DNA of 64,000 nt, taken from the NCBI RefSeq assembly GCF_024347535.1, contig NZ_AP025497.1, positions 1,054,001-1,118,000 on the forward strand, in the 5' to 3' direction. How positions within the stretch are numbered: the stretch's first letter is position 1; the number at the start of each line of letters is the position of its first letter. Positions 8,627-16,180 of this stretch are shown one piece after another. Source of the DNA: Vibrio kanaloae. GTDB lineage: Bacteria > Pseudomonadota > Gammaproteobacteria > Enterobacterales > Vibrionaceae. A program made the translations under genes and the position numbers. A model generated the notes under the pieces. It was not told the origin of the DNA and ran no database searches. It saw only the letters and a list, made by a program, of their open reading frames with translations.

Positions 8627-9583
8627 ATGAGTAGTATTTTAGAGTGTATTCGTACTGTTGGACGAGGGGAAAGGGGGCGTAAGCCTTTATCGTTCGAACA
8701 AGCCTATCGCATCATGGATGAGTATTTAAGCGGAAAGGTCGGTGACGACCAAATGGCGATGCTATTGATGTTAATTCGTGTACAAAATGAAACCAACGAA
8801 GAGATAGCTGGCTTTGTAAAAGCATTCCAATCACGAGTGCCTGACTTGGGCGCTGATATCGATTGGCCTTGCTACGCCGGTAAGCGGAACGATACCGCTA
8901 GTGGTAAACCGTGGAACTTACTTGCTGCGAAGATATTGGCAGAAAATGGCTATAAAGTCTTGATGCATGGTTATATGGATAAGCCAAGCGGTCGTACACA
9001 CGTTGAGACTTATTTAGATCTCGTTGGTGTTCGTAGAGCGGCCGATCCACAAGACGCGAAACAGATCCTAGAAGTTGATGGCATTGCATATCTACCTCTA
9101 GTGAATTTTGCTCCAGAAGCTCAAACTATGATTGGTTGGAAGCACCGTTATGGGTTGAGGACGCCAATCAACACTGTAGTTAGAGCATTAAACCCAGGTG
9201 GTGGCCGTTTAGGGTTACGTGGCAGTTTCCACCCAGGCTTTCCTCAGTTACACGCTGAAGTTGAGCATGTCATTGGCAATAAATCCCACTCGGTAATTTC
9301 ATTTAAAGGCATGAATGGCGAGTCGGAATATAACCCTAAGGTTAGCCAAACGGTTTGGATGAGCTCACCTGAAAAGGTGGAGTCTTTCTATTGGGAAGGG
9401 ACCATGAACGCAGAACTGCCTCTGCCTTCTGAATGTGTCTTGGGTACTCCGGAAGATGAGATGGAGCTAATGGCGAATAGTGTGGTTGACAGTATGACGG
9501 CGATTTTATTTGCAGAAACACATGACAAAGCTGAAGCCTATGCAAAAGCATTGCATCTTTGGGAAGCTTATTGTGAAAGTTAG
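8627..9583 (+). CDS. ybiB: YbiB/TrpD2 family protein (glycosyltransferase-fold, nucleic-acid binding)
   Basis: A 318-residue protein with the anthranilate phosphoribosyltransferase fold, close in length to E. coli YbiB (320). The helical N-terminal domain (SFEQAYRIMDEYLSGKVGDDQMAMLLM) and the central GWKHRYGLRTPINTV...LNPGG block are typical. Characterised YbiB/TrpD2 proteins lack PRPP transferase activity and bind nucleic acids; E. coli ybiB is under LexA control in the dinG operon. I do not see a clear LexA box or dinG here, so only the fold and family are asserted. A strong terminator follows. Confidence 0.85.
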   Translation: MSSILECIRTVGRGERGRKPLSFEQAYRIMDEYLSGKVGDDQMAMLLMLIRVQNETNEEIAGFVKAFQSRVPDLGADIDWPCYAGKRNDTASGKPWNLLAAKILAENGYKVLMHGYMDKPSGRTHVETYLDLVGVRRAADPQDAKQILEVDGIAYLPLVNFAPEAQTMIGWKHRYGLRTPINTVVRALNPGGGRLGLRGSFHPGFPQLHAEVEHVIGNKSHSVISFKGMNGESEYNPKVSQTVWMSSPEKVESFYWEGTMNAELPLPSECVLGTPEDEMELMANSVVDSMTAILFAETHDKAEAYAKALHLWEAYCES

Positions 9584-9610
9584 CGGCAAACTAACGACAT
9601 AAAATGAGAG

Positions 9611-9639
9611 AAGGTCAGCCGTCGTTGCTGGCCTTTTTT
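9611..9639 (+). terminator. Rho-independent terminator after ybiB
   Basis: The nine-base stem AAGGTCAGC (9611-9619) pairs with GCTGGCCTT (9627-9635) with one G-T pair, followed by a T-tract. Confidence 0.8.
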
Positions 9640-9705
9640 GTGCTTGTTTTTTTGTGACTCATTTTTTTAGCACAGGTATTTCGGTAAATGATTAAGTTAC
9701 AAAGG

Positions 9706-10002
9706 TTATTTAACTCGCATCAGTCGATGCATCTTGTCTTCAAACTGAATCTCAATCACTTGCGAGACTTTCATCTTATCTACACGATCAAGCATTTTTC
9801 CTTGATAGTCACGCTTTTTCATCCACTCTAATGGTTCTTTAAAGCCATCTTCGTTAATCACAAACGATTGGTCGGTAATGGAGCCTTCAAAGATATGCAC
9901 AACCCAAATACGCGATTGGAAGTCTAATAATTCATTGAAGTAGGCTTTTAGCCTTGATAAATACTTAGATAGAGGAGTCTGAGAAGAGGTTGATAAAGGC
10001 AT
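9706..10002 (-). CDS. Small conserved-looking protein of unknown function
   Basis: A protein of 98 residues if started at ATG 10002 (MPLSTSSQTPLSKYL). The frame also allows a GTG start at 10047, which would add 15 residues. It is polar and soluble with no signal peptide or membrane helix, has an amphipathic N-terminal helix (LSRLKAYFNELLDFQSRIWVVH), a beta-rich middle and a basic end. I do not recognise the family. Codon use looks like the neighbours', and no overlapping gene explains the frame. No ribosome site clearly decides the start. Confidence 0.6.
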   Translation of the reverse strand: MPLSTSSQTPLSKYLSRLKAYFNELLDFQSRIWVVHIFEGSITDQSFVINEDGFKEPLEWMKKRDYQGKMLDRVDKMKVSQVIEIQFEDKMHRLMRVK

Positions 10003-10047
10003 AGTAGACCGTATTTGAGAAATGAAAGTAGTAAGAGCAAAGTTCAC

Positions 10048-10419
10048 ACAACCAGCGCTCCAGTGAACGAAGTGTATCGATTTAAGCCTCCACCATTGTC
10101 AAATAGTTACCCGCTTAAAAACTCGCTACAAAATACGATATCGATACATTAATAACAATGCTGGTTAGCTTTGTTCGAGACAATATGTGTATGAATCCGC
10201 TATTTAATGAACAGACTGAGGGTGATTTCTTGTGCTCTAATGTTTCTTTTTTGTGATGTTAAAACACGCTCAAGCCTTTTGCGACCTCGCATTTTTGTCT
10301 TAGTAGGTTTTACCTATCAATAAAATTGTTGAAATCCATTTAGTAAAATCAAGATTTTAGACAACAATTAACTTAACAAGACGGAAAAGCCATGACGAAA
10401 AGTATTTAGGGAGAACATA
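10048..10419. other. Gene-free region before the CBS protein gene
   Basis: Divergent region between the small unknown gene (minus) and the CBS gene (plus). The promoters of both must lie here. The only structure seen is a pair of inverted repeats at 10324-10369, given separately. Confidence 0.5.
10324..10369. repeat. Nested inverted repeats upstream of CBS gene
   Basis: The outer arms AATTGTTG (10324-10331) and CAACAATT (10362-10369) enclose the palindrome TAAAATC-AA-GATTTTA (10344-10359). The two dyads have different centres. They could be operator sites; there is no T-tract to suggest a terminator. Confidence 0.4.
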
Positions 10420-10836
10420 ATGCATTCAATAAAAGTGAAAGATTACATGACGAAGCAGGTTGTGACATTCACTCCTGATATGCCTTTAAGTCTAGCGTTA
10501 GATAAAGTGATGCGAAGTCCTCATATGGGAGGACCTGTAATTGATGATAACGAGCAAGTTATCGGTTTCCTCTCGGAACAAGATTTATTAGATAAACTGG
10601 TCAAGGTTAGCTACTTCTGCCAAGACACCCACATCGTGCGCGATTGCATGTACCAAGAGGTGTTATCGGTATCGCCTGAATTGTCAATTATTGAATTGGC
10701 AGACATGATGCAGGTTGGCAAGCCTAAAGCTTACCCAGTGATTGATAATAAAAAACTGGTGGGCATGATAACAAGATCGGATGTTTTAAAAGCAATAGGC
10801 AAGAATTTAAATGAATGCTTCAAACATCAGGTGTAG
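10420..10836 (+). CDS. CBS-domain pair protein
   Basis: A stand-alone Bateman module of 138 residues. The first CBS domain (about residues 7-60) has VKDYMTKQVVTFTPDMPLSLALDKV and the second (about 72-130) has VRDCMYQEVLSVSPELSIIELADMM ending in VGMITRSDVLKAI. Such modules sense adenine nucleotides or related ligands and usually control a partner enzyme or channel; no partner domain is fused here. The ribosome site GGGAGAA precedes the ATG. It is transcribed alone, with a terminator at 10880. Function beyond ligand binding is unknown. Confidence 0.88.
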   Translation: MHSIKVKDYMTKQVVTFTPDMPLSLALDKVMRSPHMGGPVIDDNEQVIGFLSEQDLLDKLVKVSYFCQDTHIVRDCMYQEVLSVSPELSIIELADMMQVGKPKAYPVIDNKKLVGMITRSDVLKAIGKNLNECFKHQV

Positions 10837-10879
10837 TCGTGTAATACGAACGATTATACCTTCCAATATTCTAGGTTAA

Positions 10880-10903
10880 AAAGGCGCATTAGCGTCTTTT
10901 CTT
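10880..10903 (+). terminator. Rho-independent terminator after CBS gene
   Basis: The stem AAAGGCGC (10880-10887) pairs with GCGTCTTT (10892-10899), including one G-T pair, around an ATTA loop, and T-rich sequence follows. Confidence 0.7.
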
Positions 10904-10962
10904 CTTTGTAGAGCTTTTCTTTGTCGATCGTTAGCTTGTGGTATTTCAGCTTTGGAGGTTTC

Positions 10963-12423
10963 ATGTCAAATCAAACTGCAAAGTTTGTGGAAGGTTCGAC
11001 GATGCGCCATATATTGATGATGTCGGGAGCCGGCTCTGTTGGTTTGATGGCGTTATTTGTTGTCGATTTACTCGATATGTTGTTCATCAGTATGTTGGGA
11101 CAGGTTGAATTGGCTGCGGCAGTTGGTTTTGCAGGGACACTCACTTTTTTCGCCACTTCAGTTTCGATTGGTACTTCAATTGCCATGGGTGCCCTGGTAT
11201 CGAAAGCGATAGGCTACAAAGACAGAGACCAAGCTCGAAACCTTAGTGTTAGTATTATGTTGACTGCGTTTGTCATTAGTTCGACGGTGGCTACGGTTAT
11301 GTTCGTTTATATCCCTGAGTTGCTGACTGCCATTGGCGCCAAAGGCGTTGCGGCAGAACGGGCTCAAGCTTACCTACAGATTTTATTGCCAAGTGGGCCA
11401 TTTCTAGCCCTGGCGATGGCGGCAGGTGCTGGTTTAAGAGCGGCAGGTGATGCAAAGCGTTCGATGTGGGCGACTTTGTCAGGCGGGATCGTGAACGCGA
11501 TCTTAGACCCTCTATTTATCTTTGGTTTTGGTTGGAACATAGAAGGGGCAGCAATTGCTTCTGTCATTGCACGTTTTTCGGTTCTTTTCTTTTCGCTTTA
11601 TCCTCTTATTCGTAGTCATCAGTTGGTTGCTCCACCTTCTTTAGGGCAGTGGCGTATTAATATTCGCCCTATTTTGACAATCGCAATTCCAGCCATTATT
11701 GCTAATACAGCAACGCCGATCGGTAATGCGATCGTGACGACTGGTATCGCACAATATGGTGAGGATTTCGTTGCTGGTTTTGCGGTCATTGGTCGTTTAA
11801 CACCTGTTTGTTTTGCCGCTATTTTTGCATTATCCGGTGCCGTGGGACCAATCATTGGCCAGAACTTCGGGGCTGAAAGAATGGACCGAGTTAAAGAAAC
11901 ATTGAATAACTCTTTGTTAGTGGCAACGATTTACACCATTGCTGTTTGTATTGTGTTGTATTTAGCTCAGGGCTACGTGATTCAAGGCTTTAGCCTTCAG
12001 GGAGACGCGGCCATTATTGTTGCTGCTTTCTGTACTTATGTTGCCTTTACTTTTACCTTTAATGGCGCGTTATTTGTAGCGAATACTTCTTTTAATAACC
12101 TAGGTAAGCCACTTTACTCAACGGCGCTTAACTTAGGTAAAGCGACATTAGGTACTCTGCCATTCGTGTACTTGGGTTCACTATGGTATGGCGCGTTAGG
12201 CGTGTTGTATGGACAGGCATTAGGTAATATTTTGTTTGGATTGTTGGGGATCTTGGTTCTTCGTCATCATATTGCTGAGCTCATGCAAGGATCTGAAGTC
12301 GATCATGGTGAAGAGGATGTATCGATAGTCAGTTTGAATACCCCGCCATTTTGTTCGCACGATGCTGTTCTGATCGATGATGTGTCGGCGAATCGGGAAG
12401 AATGTAAAAAATTCAAATCATAA
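10963..12423 (+). CDS. MATE-family multidrug/cation antiporter
   Basis: A 486-residue membrane protein with about twelve helices in two halves, of the MATE/DinF/NorM superfamily. Motifs include AGAGLRAAGDAKRSMWATLSGG in the first half and SGAVGPIIGQNFGAERMDRV in the second, which contains the conserved GQN-GA block. The start at ATG 10963 is fixed by a strong GGAGG seven bases upstream; the longer frame from 10921 lacks one. Members expel drugs or metabolites in exchange for Na+ or H+; the substrate is unknown. The cytoplasmic C-terminal tail is acidic and polar. Confidence 0.9.
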   Translation: MSNQTAKFVEGSTMRHILMMSGAGSVGLMALFVVDLLDMLFISMLGQVELAAAVGFAGTLTFFATSVSIGTSIAMGALVSKAIGYKDRDQARNLSVSIMLTAFVISSTVATVMFVYIPELLTAIGAKGVAAERAQAYLQILLPSGPFLALAMAAGAGLRAAGDAKRSMWATLSGGIVNAILDPLFIFGFGWNIEGAAIASVIARFSVLFFSLYPLIRSHQLVAPPSLGQWRINIRPILTIAIPAIIANTATPIGNAIVTTGIAQYGEDFVAGFAVIGRLTPVCFAAIFALSGAVGPIIGQNFGAERMDRVKETLNNSLLVATIYTIAVCIVLYLAQGYVIQGFSLQGDAAIIVAAFCTYVAFTFTFNGALFVANTSFNNLGKPLYSTALNLGKATLGTLPFVYLGSLWYGALGVLYGQALGNILFGLLGILVLRHHIAELMQGSEVDHGEEDVSIVSLNTPPFCSHDAVLIDDVSANREECKKFKS

Positions 12424-12427
12424 TAAC

Positions 12428-12460
12428 ACCGATGTTCTAATATAAGGTTCATCGGTTTGT
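12428..12460 (+). terminator. Probable terminator after MATE gene
   Basis: ACCGATG (12428-12434) pairs with CATCGGT (12450-12456) across a 15-base loop. Only a short T-rich stretch follows, so it is less certain than others here. Confidence 0.5.
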
Positions 12461-12470
12461 AAATTTCTTC

Positions 12471-12502
12471 TTGACCTTGGAGCTACCTCTAAGGTTTATA
12501 CT
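12471..12502 (+). promoter_or_regulatory. MerR-family (ZntR/CadR-type) operator-promoter of zntA
   Basis: The -35 TTGACC (12471-12476) and -10 TATACT (12497-12502) are separated by 20 bases, the over-long spacer that MerR-family activators correct by twisting DNA. Within it lies the dyad ACCTTGGAG-CTAC-CTCTAAGGT (12474-12495), with one mismatch between arms. This matches metal-responsive MerR-family operators such as those of ZntR. The regulator gene itself is not in the window. Confidence 0.88.
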
Positions 12503-12577
12503 TTTGGTGAACTTAGGGTTCAGTTGTTATCAGTCAGCAACTGCCTCAAGGCTTTTTGAGTATTAAGGAGATACAAT

Positions 12578-14929
12578 ATGTGCGCAAAACATGCAGTGTG
12601 CCGCTCAACAAAAGTGGACGTTCAACCTCAAGCGGCAGGAGCAAGCTGCTCTAGCCCTAAAATTTCAAGCATTACCGCAGCAGGTACTTCATCTGCATGT
12701 TGCAGTTCTGTTGCTGCGTCTTCGCCGTCTGGAGATGATTGTTGTGGGTCGGACAGTGGAGAAGAAGACAGTCACTCCTCAACCTTATCTCTTGATGCCA
12801 AATTCTCCAAAAGTTGGCTGGTGGCCGGAATGGACTGTCCAGCTTGTGCAAGAAAAATAGAGAACGCGATCAGTAACATTGACGGTGTGATTCAAGCGAA
12901 GGTTCTTTTTGCTACCGAAAAGTTGGTTGTGAAATTCGAAAAAGAAAGTCTCGTCGACACCATTGAACAAGTCTCTATGAAAACTGGCTTCCCACTAACC
13001 GAAGTGGGGGCGAAGAAAGAAAAACAACAACCAGAGACGTTTTGGCAAGCTCATATCCAACCTAATTTACAAATCATAGCGATTGCAGCCTCAATGCTGA
13101 TCGCTGCTCTTCTGAGAAACTCGTTCCCTCAATTCAGCGAAGGCTTATTTATCGCAACCTGTTTACTTGGCTTATATCCAGTAGCGAAAAAGGCGGTTCA
13201 ATTAGCGCGATCTGGGACACCTTTCGCGATAGAAACTTTAATGAGTGTCGCTGCTCTTGGTGCTCTATATCTTGGTGAAACCATTGAAGCAGCCATGGTA
13301 TTACTGTTGTTCTTGATTGGTGAGCGTTTGGAGGCTTTTGCTTCATCAAGAGCAAGAAGTGGTGTGCAAGCCCTAATGGCACTGGTGCCAGAGAATGCGA
13401 CTAAAATTATCAACGGCGAACGGACTGAAGTTGCAGTGAGTGAGCTGGTACCTGGTGATGTTATCGAAGTTTCTGCAGGATCTCGTTTACCCGCTGATGG
13501 TCAACTGAATACAGATTCCGCGAGTTTTGATGAAAGTGCATTGACTGGCGAATCTGTCCCAGTTGAACATATCGAAGGCAGCAGCATCATGGCTGGCGCT
13601 GTGGTTGTGGATAAAGTCGTTCTTATCACTATCACATCAAAGCAGGGTGAGAATGCGATCGACCGTATTCTTCATTTGATTGAAGAGGCGGAATCTCGTA
13701 AAGCACCTCTGGAGCGCTTCCTTGATAAGTTCAGCCGTTGGTACACGCCATTAATGATGTTGGTTGCCTTGTTGGTGATCATCACGCCTCCACTGTTGTT
13801 CGCTCAACCTTGGGAAACCTGGGTATACCGCGGCCTAGCGCTATTGTTGATTGCTTGCCCTTGTGCCTTGGTTATCTCAACGCCAGCTGCGATTACTTCT
13901 GGTTTGGCTGCTGCGGCAAAACGTGGCGCGCTAATTAAAGGCGGCGCGGCACTAGAACAACTTGGCAAAATTCAAACGATTGCCTTCGATAAGACGGGTA
14001 CATTGACGGAGGGGAAACCTCAGGTTACCGATATTCAGCCTCTATCGGGTTGGCAGCAAGACGTAATGTTACGCGTAGTGGGTGCTATTGAAGTCGGTTC
14101 TACTCATCCATTGGCGCAGTCGCTGGTGGCGAAAGTAAAAGAGCTGAAGATAGACATCCCAGAATCACACAATAAGAAGGCGCTGATTGGTAGTGGTGTC
14201 GAAGGTGATGTCGATGGCATTAAATACCAAGTGTTGGCTCCTTCTAAAGTCAGTTTCGATCTTGCTACTGATGTTGTGTCTCAGGTAGAAGCTCTAGAAG
14301 GTGAGGGTAAGACGGTTGTTATTGCTCTAGAGCTTAAGCATCAAGAAGAATCAACAGATCAAGTGACACCTATTGGATTGATTGCGTGGCAAGATACGTT
14401 ACGCAGTGACGCTAAGGTTGCGATTGAACGACTTAATGACTTGGGTATTCAATCTATCATGCTGACGGGTGACAACCCACGCAGTGCGGCTGCTATAAGT
14501 AGCAAGATTGGTATGCAATACAAGGCGAGCTTACTTCCAAGTGACAAGGTGTCTTATGTTGAAGAGCTTTCTCAACAATCGCATGTTGCGATGGTCGGGG
14601 ATGGTATTAATGATGCGCCAGCGATGAAAACCGCTAATGTGGGTATAGCGATGGGCGGCGGTACTGATGTTGCCCTAGAAACCGCCGATTCTGCACTCAC
14701 GCATAACCGATTAACTGAACTATCAGCGATGATTGAATTGTCACAGTCGACGATGAACAATATTCGTCAAAACGTAGCACTCGCGCTTGGCTTAAAAGCC
14801 GTATTCTTGGTGACCAGTTTGCTTGGGATTACTGGTTTATGGGTTGCGGTGTTGGCTGATACTGGCGCGACAGCTCTAGTTACACTGAATGCTCTACGTC
14901 TGCTTCGATTTAAATCTAAAGCGGATTAA
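12578..14929 (+). CDS. zntA: P1B-type Zn2+/Cd2+/Pb2+-exporting ATPase
   Basis: A 783-residue inner-membrane pump that expels divalent soft metals. The order is: a Cys/Ser-rich tail (Cys at 2, 8, 24, 41, 42, 55, 56), a heavy-metal domain with GMDCPAC (84-90), membrane helices, TGES in the actuator domain, the ion-binding CPC (427-429), the phosphorylation motif DKTGTLT (Asp471) and the hinge GDGINDAP. CPC with the paired N-terminal cysteines fits the ZntA/CadA group better than copper pumps. The leader carries a MerR-type operator (12471-12502), which supports metal induction. E. coli ZntA is 732 residues; the excess is the N-terminal tail. Confidence 0.93.
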   Translation: MCAKHAVCRSTKVDVQPQAAGASCSSPKISSITAAGTSSACCSSVAASSPSGDDCCGSDSGEEDSHSSTLSLDAKFSKSWLVAGMDCPACARKIENAISNIDGVIQAKVLFATEKLVVKFEKESLVDTIEQVSMKTGFPLTEVGAKKEKQQPETFWQAHIQPNLQIIAIAASMLIAALLRNSFPQFSEGLFIATCLLGLYPVAKKAVQLARSGTPFAIETLMSVAALGALYLGETIEAAMVLLLFLIGERLEAFASSRARSGVQALMALVPENATKIINGERTEVAVSELVPGDVIEVSAGSRLPADGQLNTDSASFDESALTGESVPVEHIEGSSIMAGAVVVDKVVLITITSKQGENAIDRILHLIEEAESRKAPLERFLDKFSRWYTPLMMLVALLVIITPPLLFAQPWETWVYRGLALLLIACPCALVISTPAAITSGLAAAAKRGALIKGGAALEQLGKIQTIAFDKTGTLTEGKPQVTDIQPLSGWQQDVMLRVVGAIEVGSTHPLAQSLVAKVKELKIDIPESHNKKALIGSGVEGDVDGIKYQVLAPSKVSFDLATDVVSQVEALEGEGKTVVIALELKHQEESTDQVTPIGLIAWQDTLRSDAKVAIERLNDLGIQSIMLTGDNPRSAAAISSKIGMQYKASLLPSDKVSYVEELSQQSHVAMVGDGINDAPAMKTANVGIAMGGGTDVALETADSALTHNRLTELSAMIELSQSTMNNIRQNVALALGLKAVFLVTSLLGITGLWVAVLADTGATALVTLNALRLLRFKSKAD

Positions 14930-15229
14930 GTTCGGATCGCTTATATAGAACATTCTTAATCTGAGAAGCGTCTTTAGCGATAGTACGTTATTCGCGATAA
15001 TGCGTTACAGGCGCTCTTGTCTCATTAATATGCAACAAAGACTTATGTATTGCTTGCTTTTTGTGATGCCAATCGGTTTTTCGTGAAACATTGAGCTTTG
15101 TTGCGATCATTGGTGTGATGGGGGTCACTTCATTTTGTAGTAAGCTTGGTTAGAGTGTGTGCGTACCCCACGAATTTACTATGAGCTTAAATAAGGGTAA
15201 AAAGCCCAATAAGCCAAAAGGAGCGAATT
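14930..15229 (+). other. Intergenic region with udp control signals
   Basis: The 300 bases between zntA and udp hold no gene. The distal part is dominated by a CRP site (15114-15129). A half-match, TGTGATGCCAATCG, around 15062 might be a second, weaker CRP or CytR-linked site. Confidence 0.6.
15114..15156 (+). promoter_or_regulatory. CRP site and -10 box of udp
   Basis: TGTGA-N6-TCACT at 15114-15129 matches the CRP consensus in nine of ten core positions. A -10-like TAGAGT lies at 15151-15156. If transcription starts near 15163, the site is centred about 41.5 bases upstream, the class II activator position. E. coli udp is activated by CRP and repressed by CytR, so the arrangement fits. Confidence 0.75.
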
Positions 15230-15988
15230 ATGTCTCAAGCTGTTTTCCACTTAGGTGTTACTGAAGCAGATCTTAACGGTGCTACTCTTGCGATCATCCC
15301 TGGTGATCCTGCTCGTGTTCAAAAAATTGCAGAAGAGATGGAAAATCCAGTCTTTCTTGCTAGCCACCGTGAATACACACTTTATCGTGCAGAGCTAGAC
15401 GGCAAGTCAGTTGTGGTGTGCTCAACAGGTATTGGTGGCCCATCTACTTCTATCGCCGTTGAAGAGCTTGCTCAACTTGGTGTTCGCACCTTCCTACGTG
15501 TTGGTACGACGGGTGCTATCCAACCACACGTAAAAGTGGGAGATATGATTGTTTCAACTGGTTCTGTTCGTCTAGACGGTGCTAGCTTGCACTTTGCACC
15601 GATGGAGTTCCCAGCGGTTGCTGACTTTGATGTTGCAACGGCGATGAAAGCGGCAGTTGAAGAATCAGGTGCAGACGTTCACATGGGCGTAACCGCTTCA
15701 AGTGATACTTTCTACCCAGGTCAAGAGCGTTACGATACATTCTCTGGTCGCGTTGTTAAGCGTTTCCAAGGTTCTATGCAAGAATGGCAAGACATGGGTG
15801 TTCTAAACTTTGAAATGGAATCAGCCACACTACTAACAATGTGTGCAAGTTCTGGTTTGAAGGCGGGTTGTGTTGCTGGTGTCATCATCAACCGTACTCA
15901 AAAAGAAACGCCTGATCACGACACTCTAAAAGTGACTGAAGCACGCTCAATCAAAGTCGTTGTAGAAGCTGCCCGTAAAATGCTTTAA
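15230..15988 (+). CDS. udp: Uridine phosphorylase
   Basis: A 252-residue cytosolic enzyme that splits uridine with phosphate into uracil and ribose-1-phosphate in pyrimidine salvage. It shows the nucleoside phosphorylase I family landmarks: the phosphate-binding IPGDPARV near the N-terminus, [26 protein letters not shown], and the ribose/base region [16 protein letters not shown]. Length equals E. coli Udp (253). AAAGGAG sits seven bases before the ATG. It is monocistronic, with CRP control upstream and a strong terminator downstream. Confidence 0.96.
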   Translation: MSQAVFHLGVTEADLNGATLAIIPGDPARVQKIAEEMENPVFLASHREYTLYRAELDGKSVVVCSTGIGGPSTSIAVEELAQLGVRTFLRVGTTGAIQPHVKVGDMIVSTGSVRLDGASLHFAPMEFPAVADFDVATAMKAAVEESGADVHMGVTASSDTFYPGQERYDTFSGRVVKRFQGSMQEWQDMGVLNFEMESATLLTMCASSGLKAGCVAGVIINRTQKETPDHDTLKVTEARSIKVVVEAARKML

Positions 15989-16040
15989 GCATTACTTTAT
16001 GCTTTAGTTTTAGATGAACTAAAGTATCAGAAAGATTTTG

Positions 16041-16074
16041 AAAATGGCCGAATCGGAAGATGCGGCCATTTTTT
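16041..16074 (+). terminator. Rho-independent terminator after udp
   Basis: The ten-base stem AAAATGGCCG (16041-16050) pairs with CGGCCATTTT (16063-16072), followed by more T. Confidence 0.85.
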
Positions 16075-16103
16075 ATTAAGATAAATAAAAGTAAACGAGC
16101 ACA

Positions 16104-16140
16104 AAAAAGGCGAATGACTAATTAAGCCGTTCGCCTTTTT
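16104..16140. terminator. Bidirectional terminator between udp and the CARF gene
   Basis: AAAAAGGCGAA (16104-16114) pairs with TTCGCCTTTTT (16130-16140). A-runs and T-runs at the ends make it usable from both converging genes. Confidence 0.8.
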
Positions 16141-16180
16141 CTTTACTTATTGATGAACGAGTTGCTCAATTTTCTTCAGA

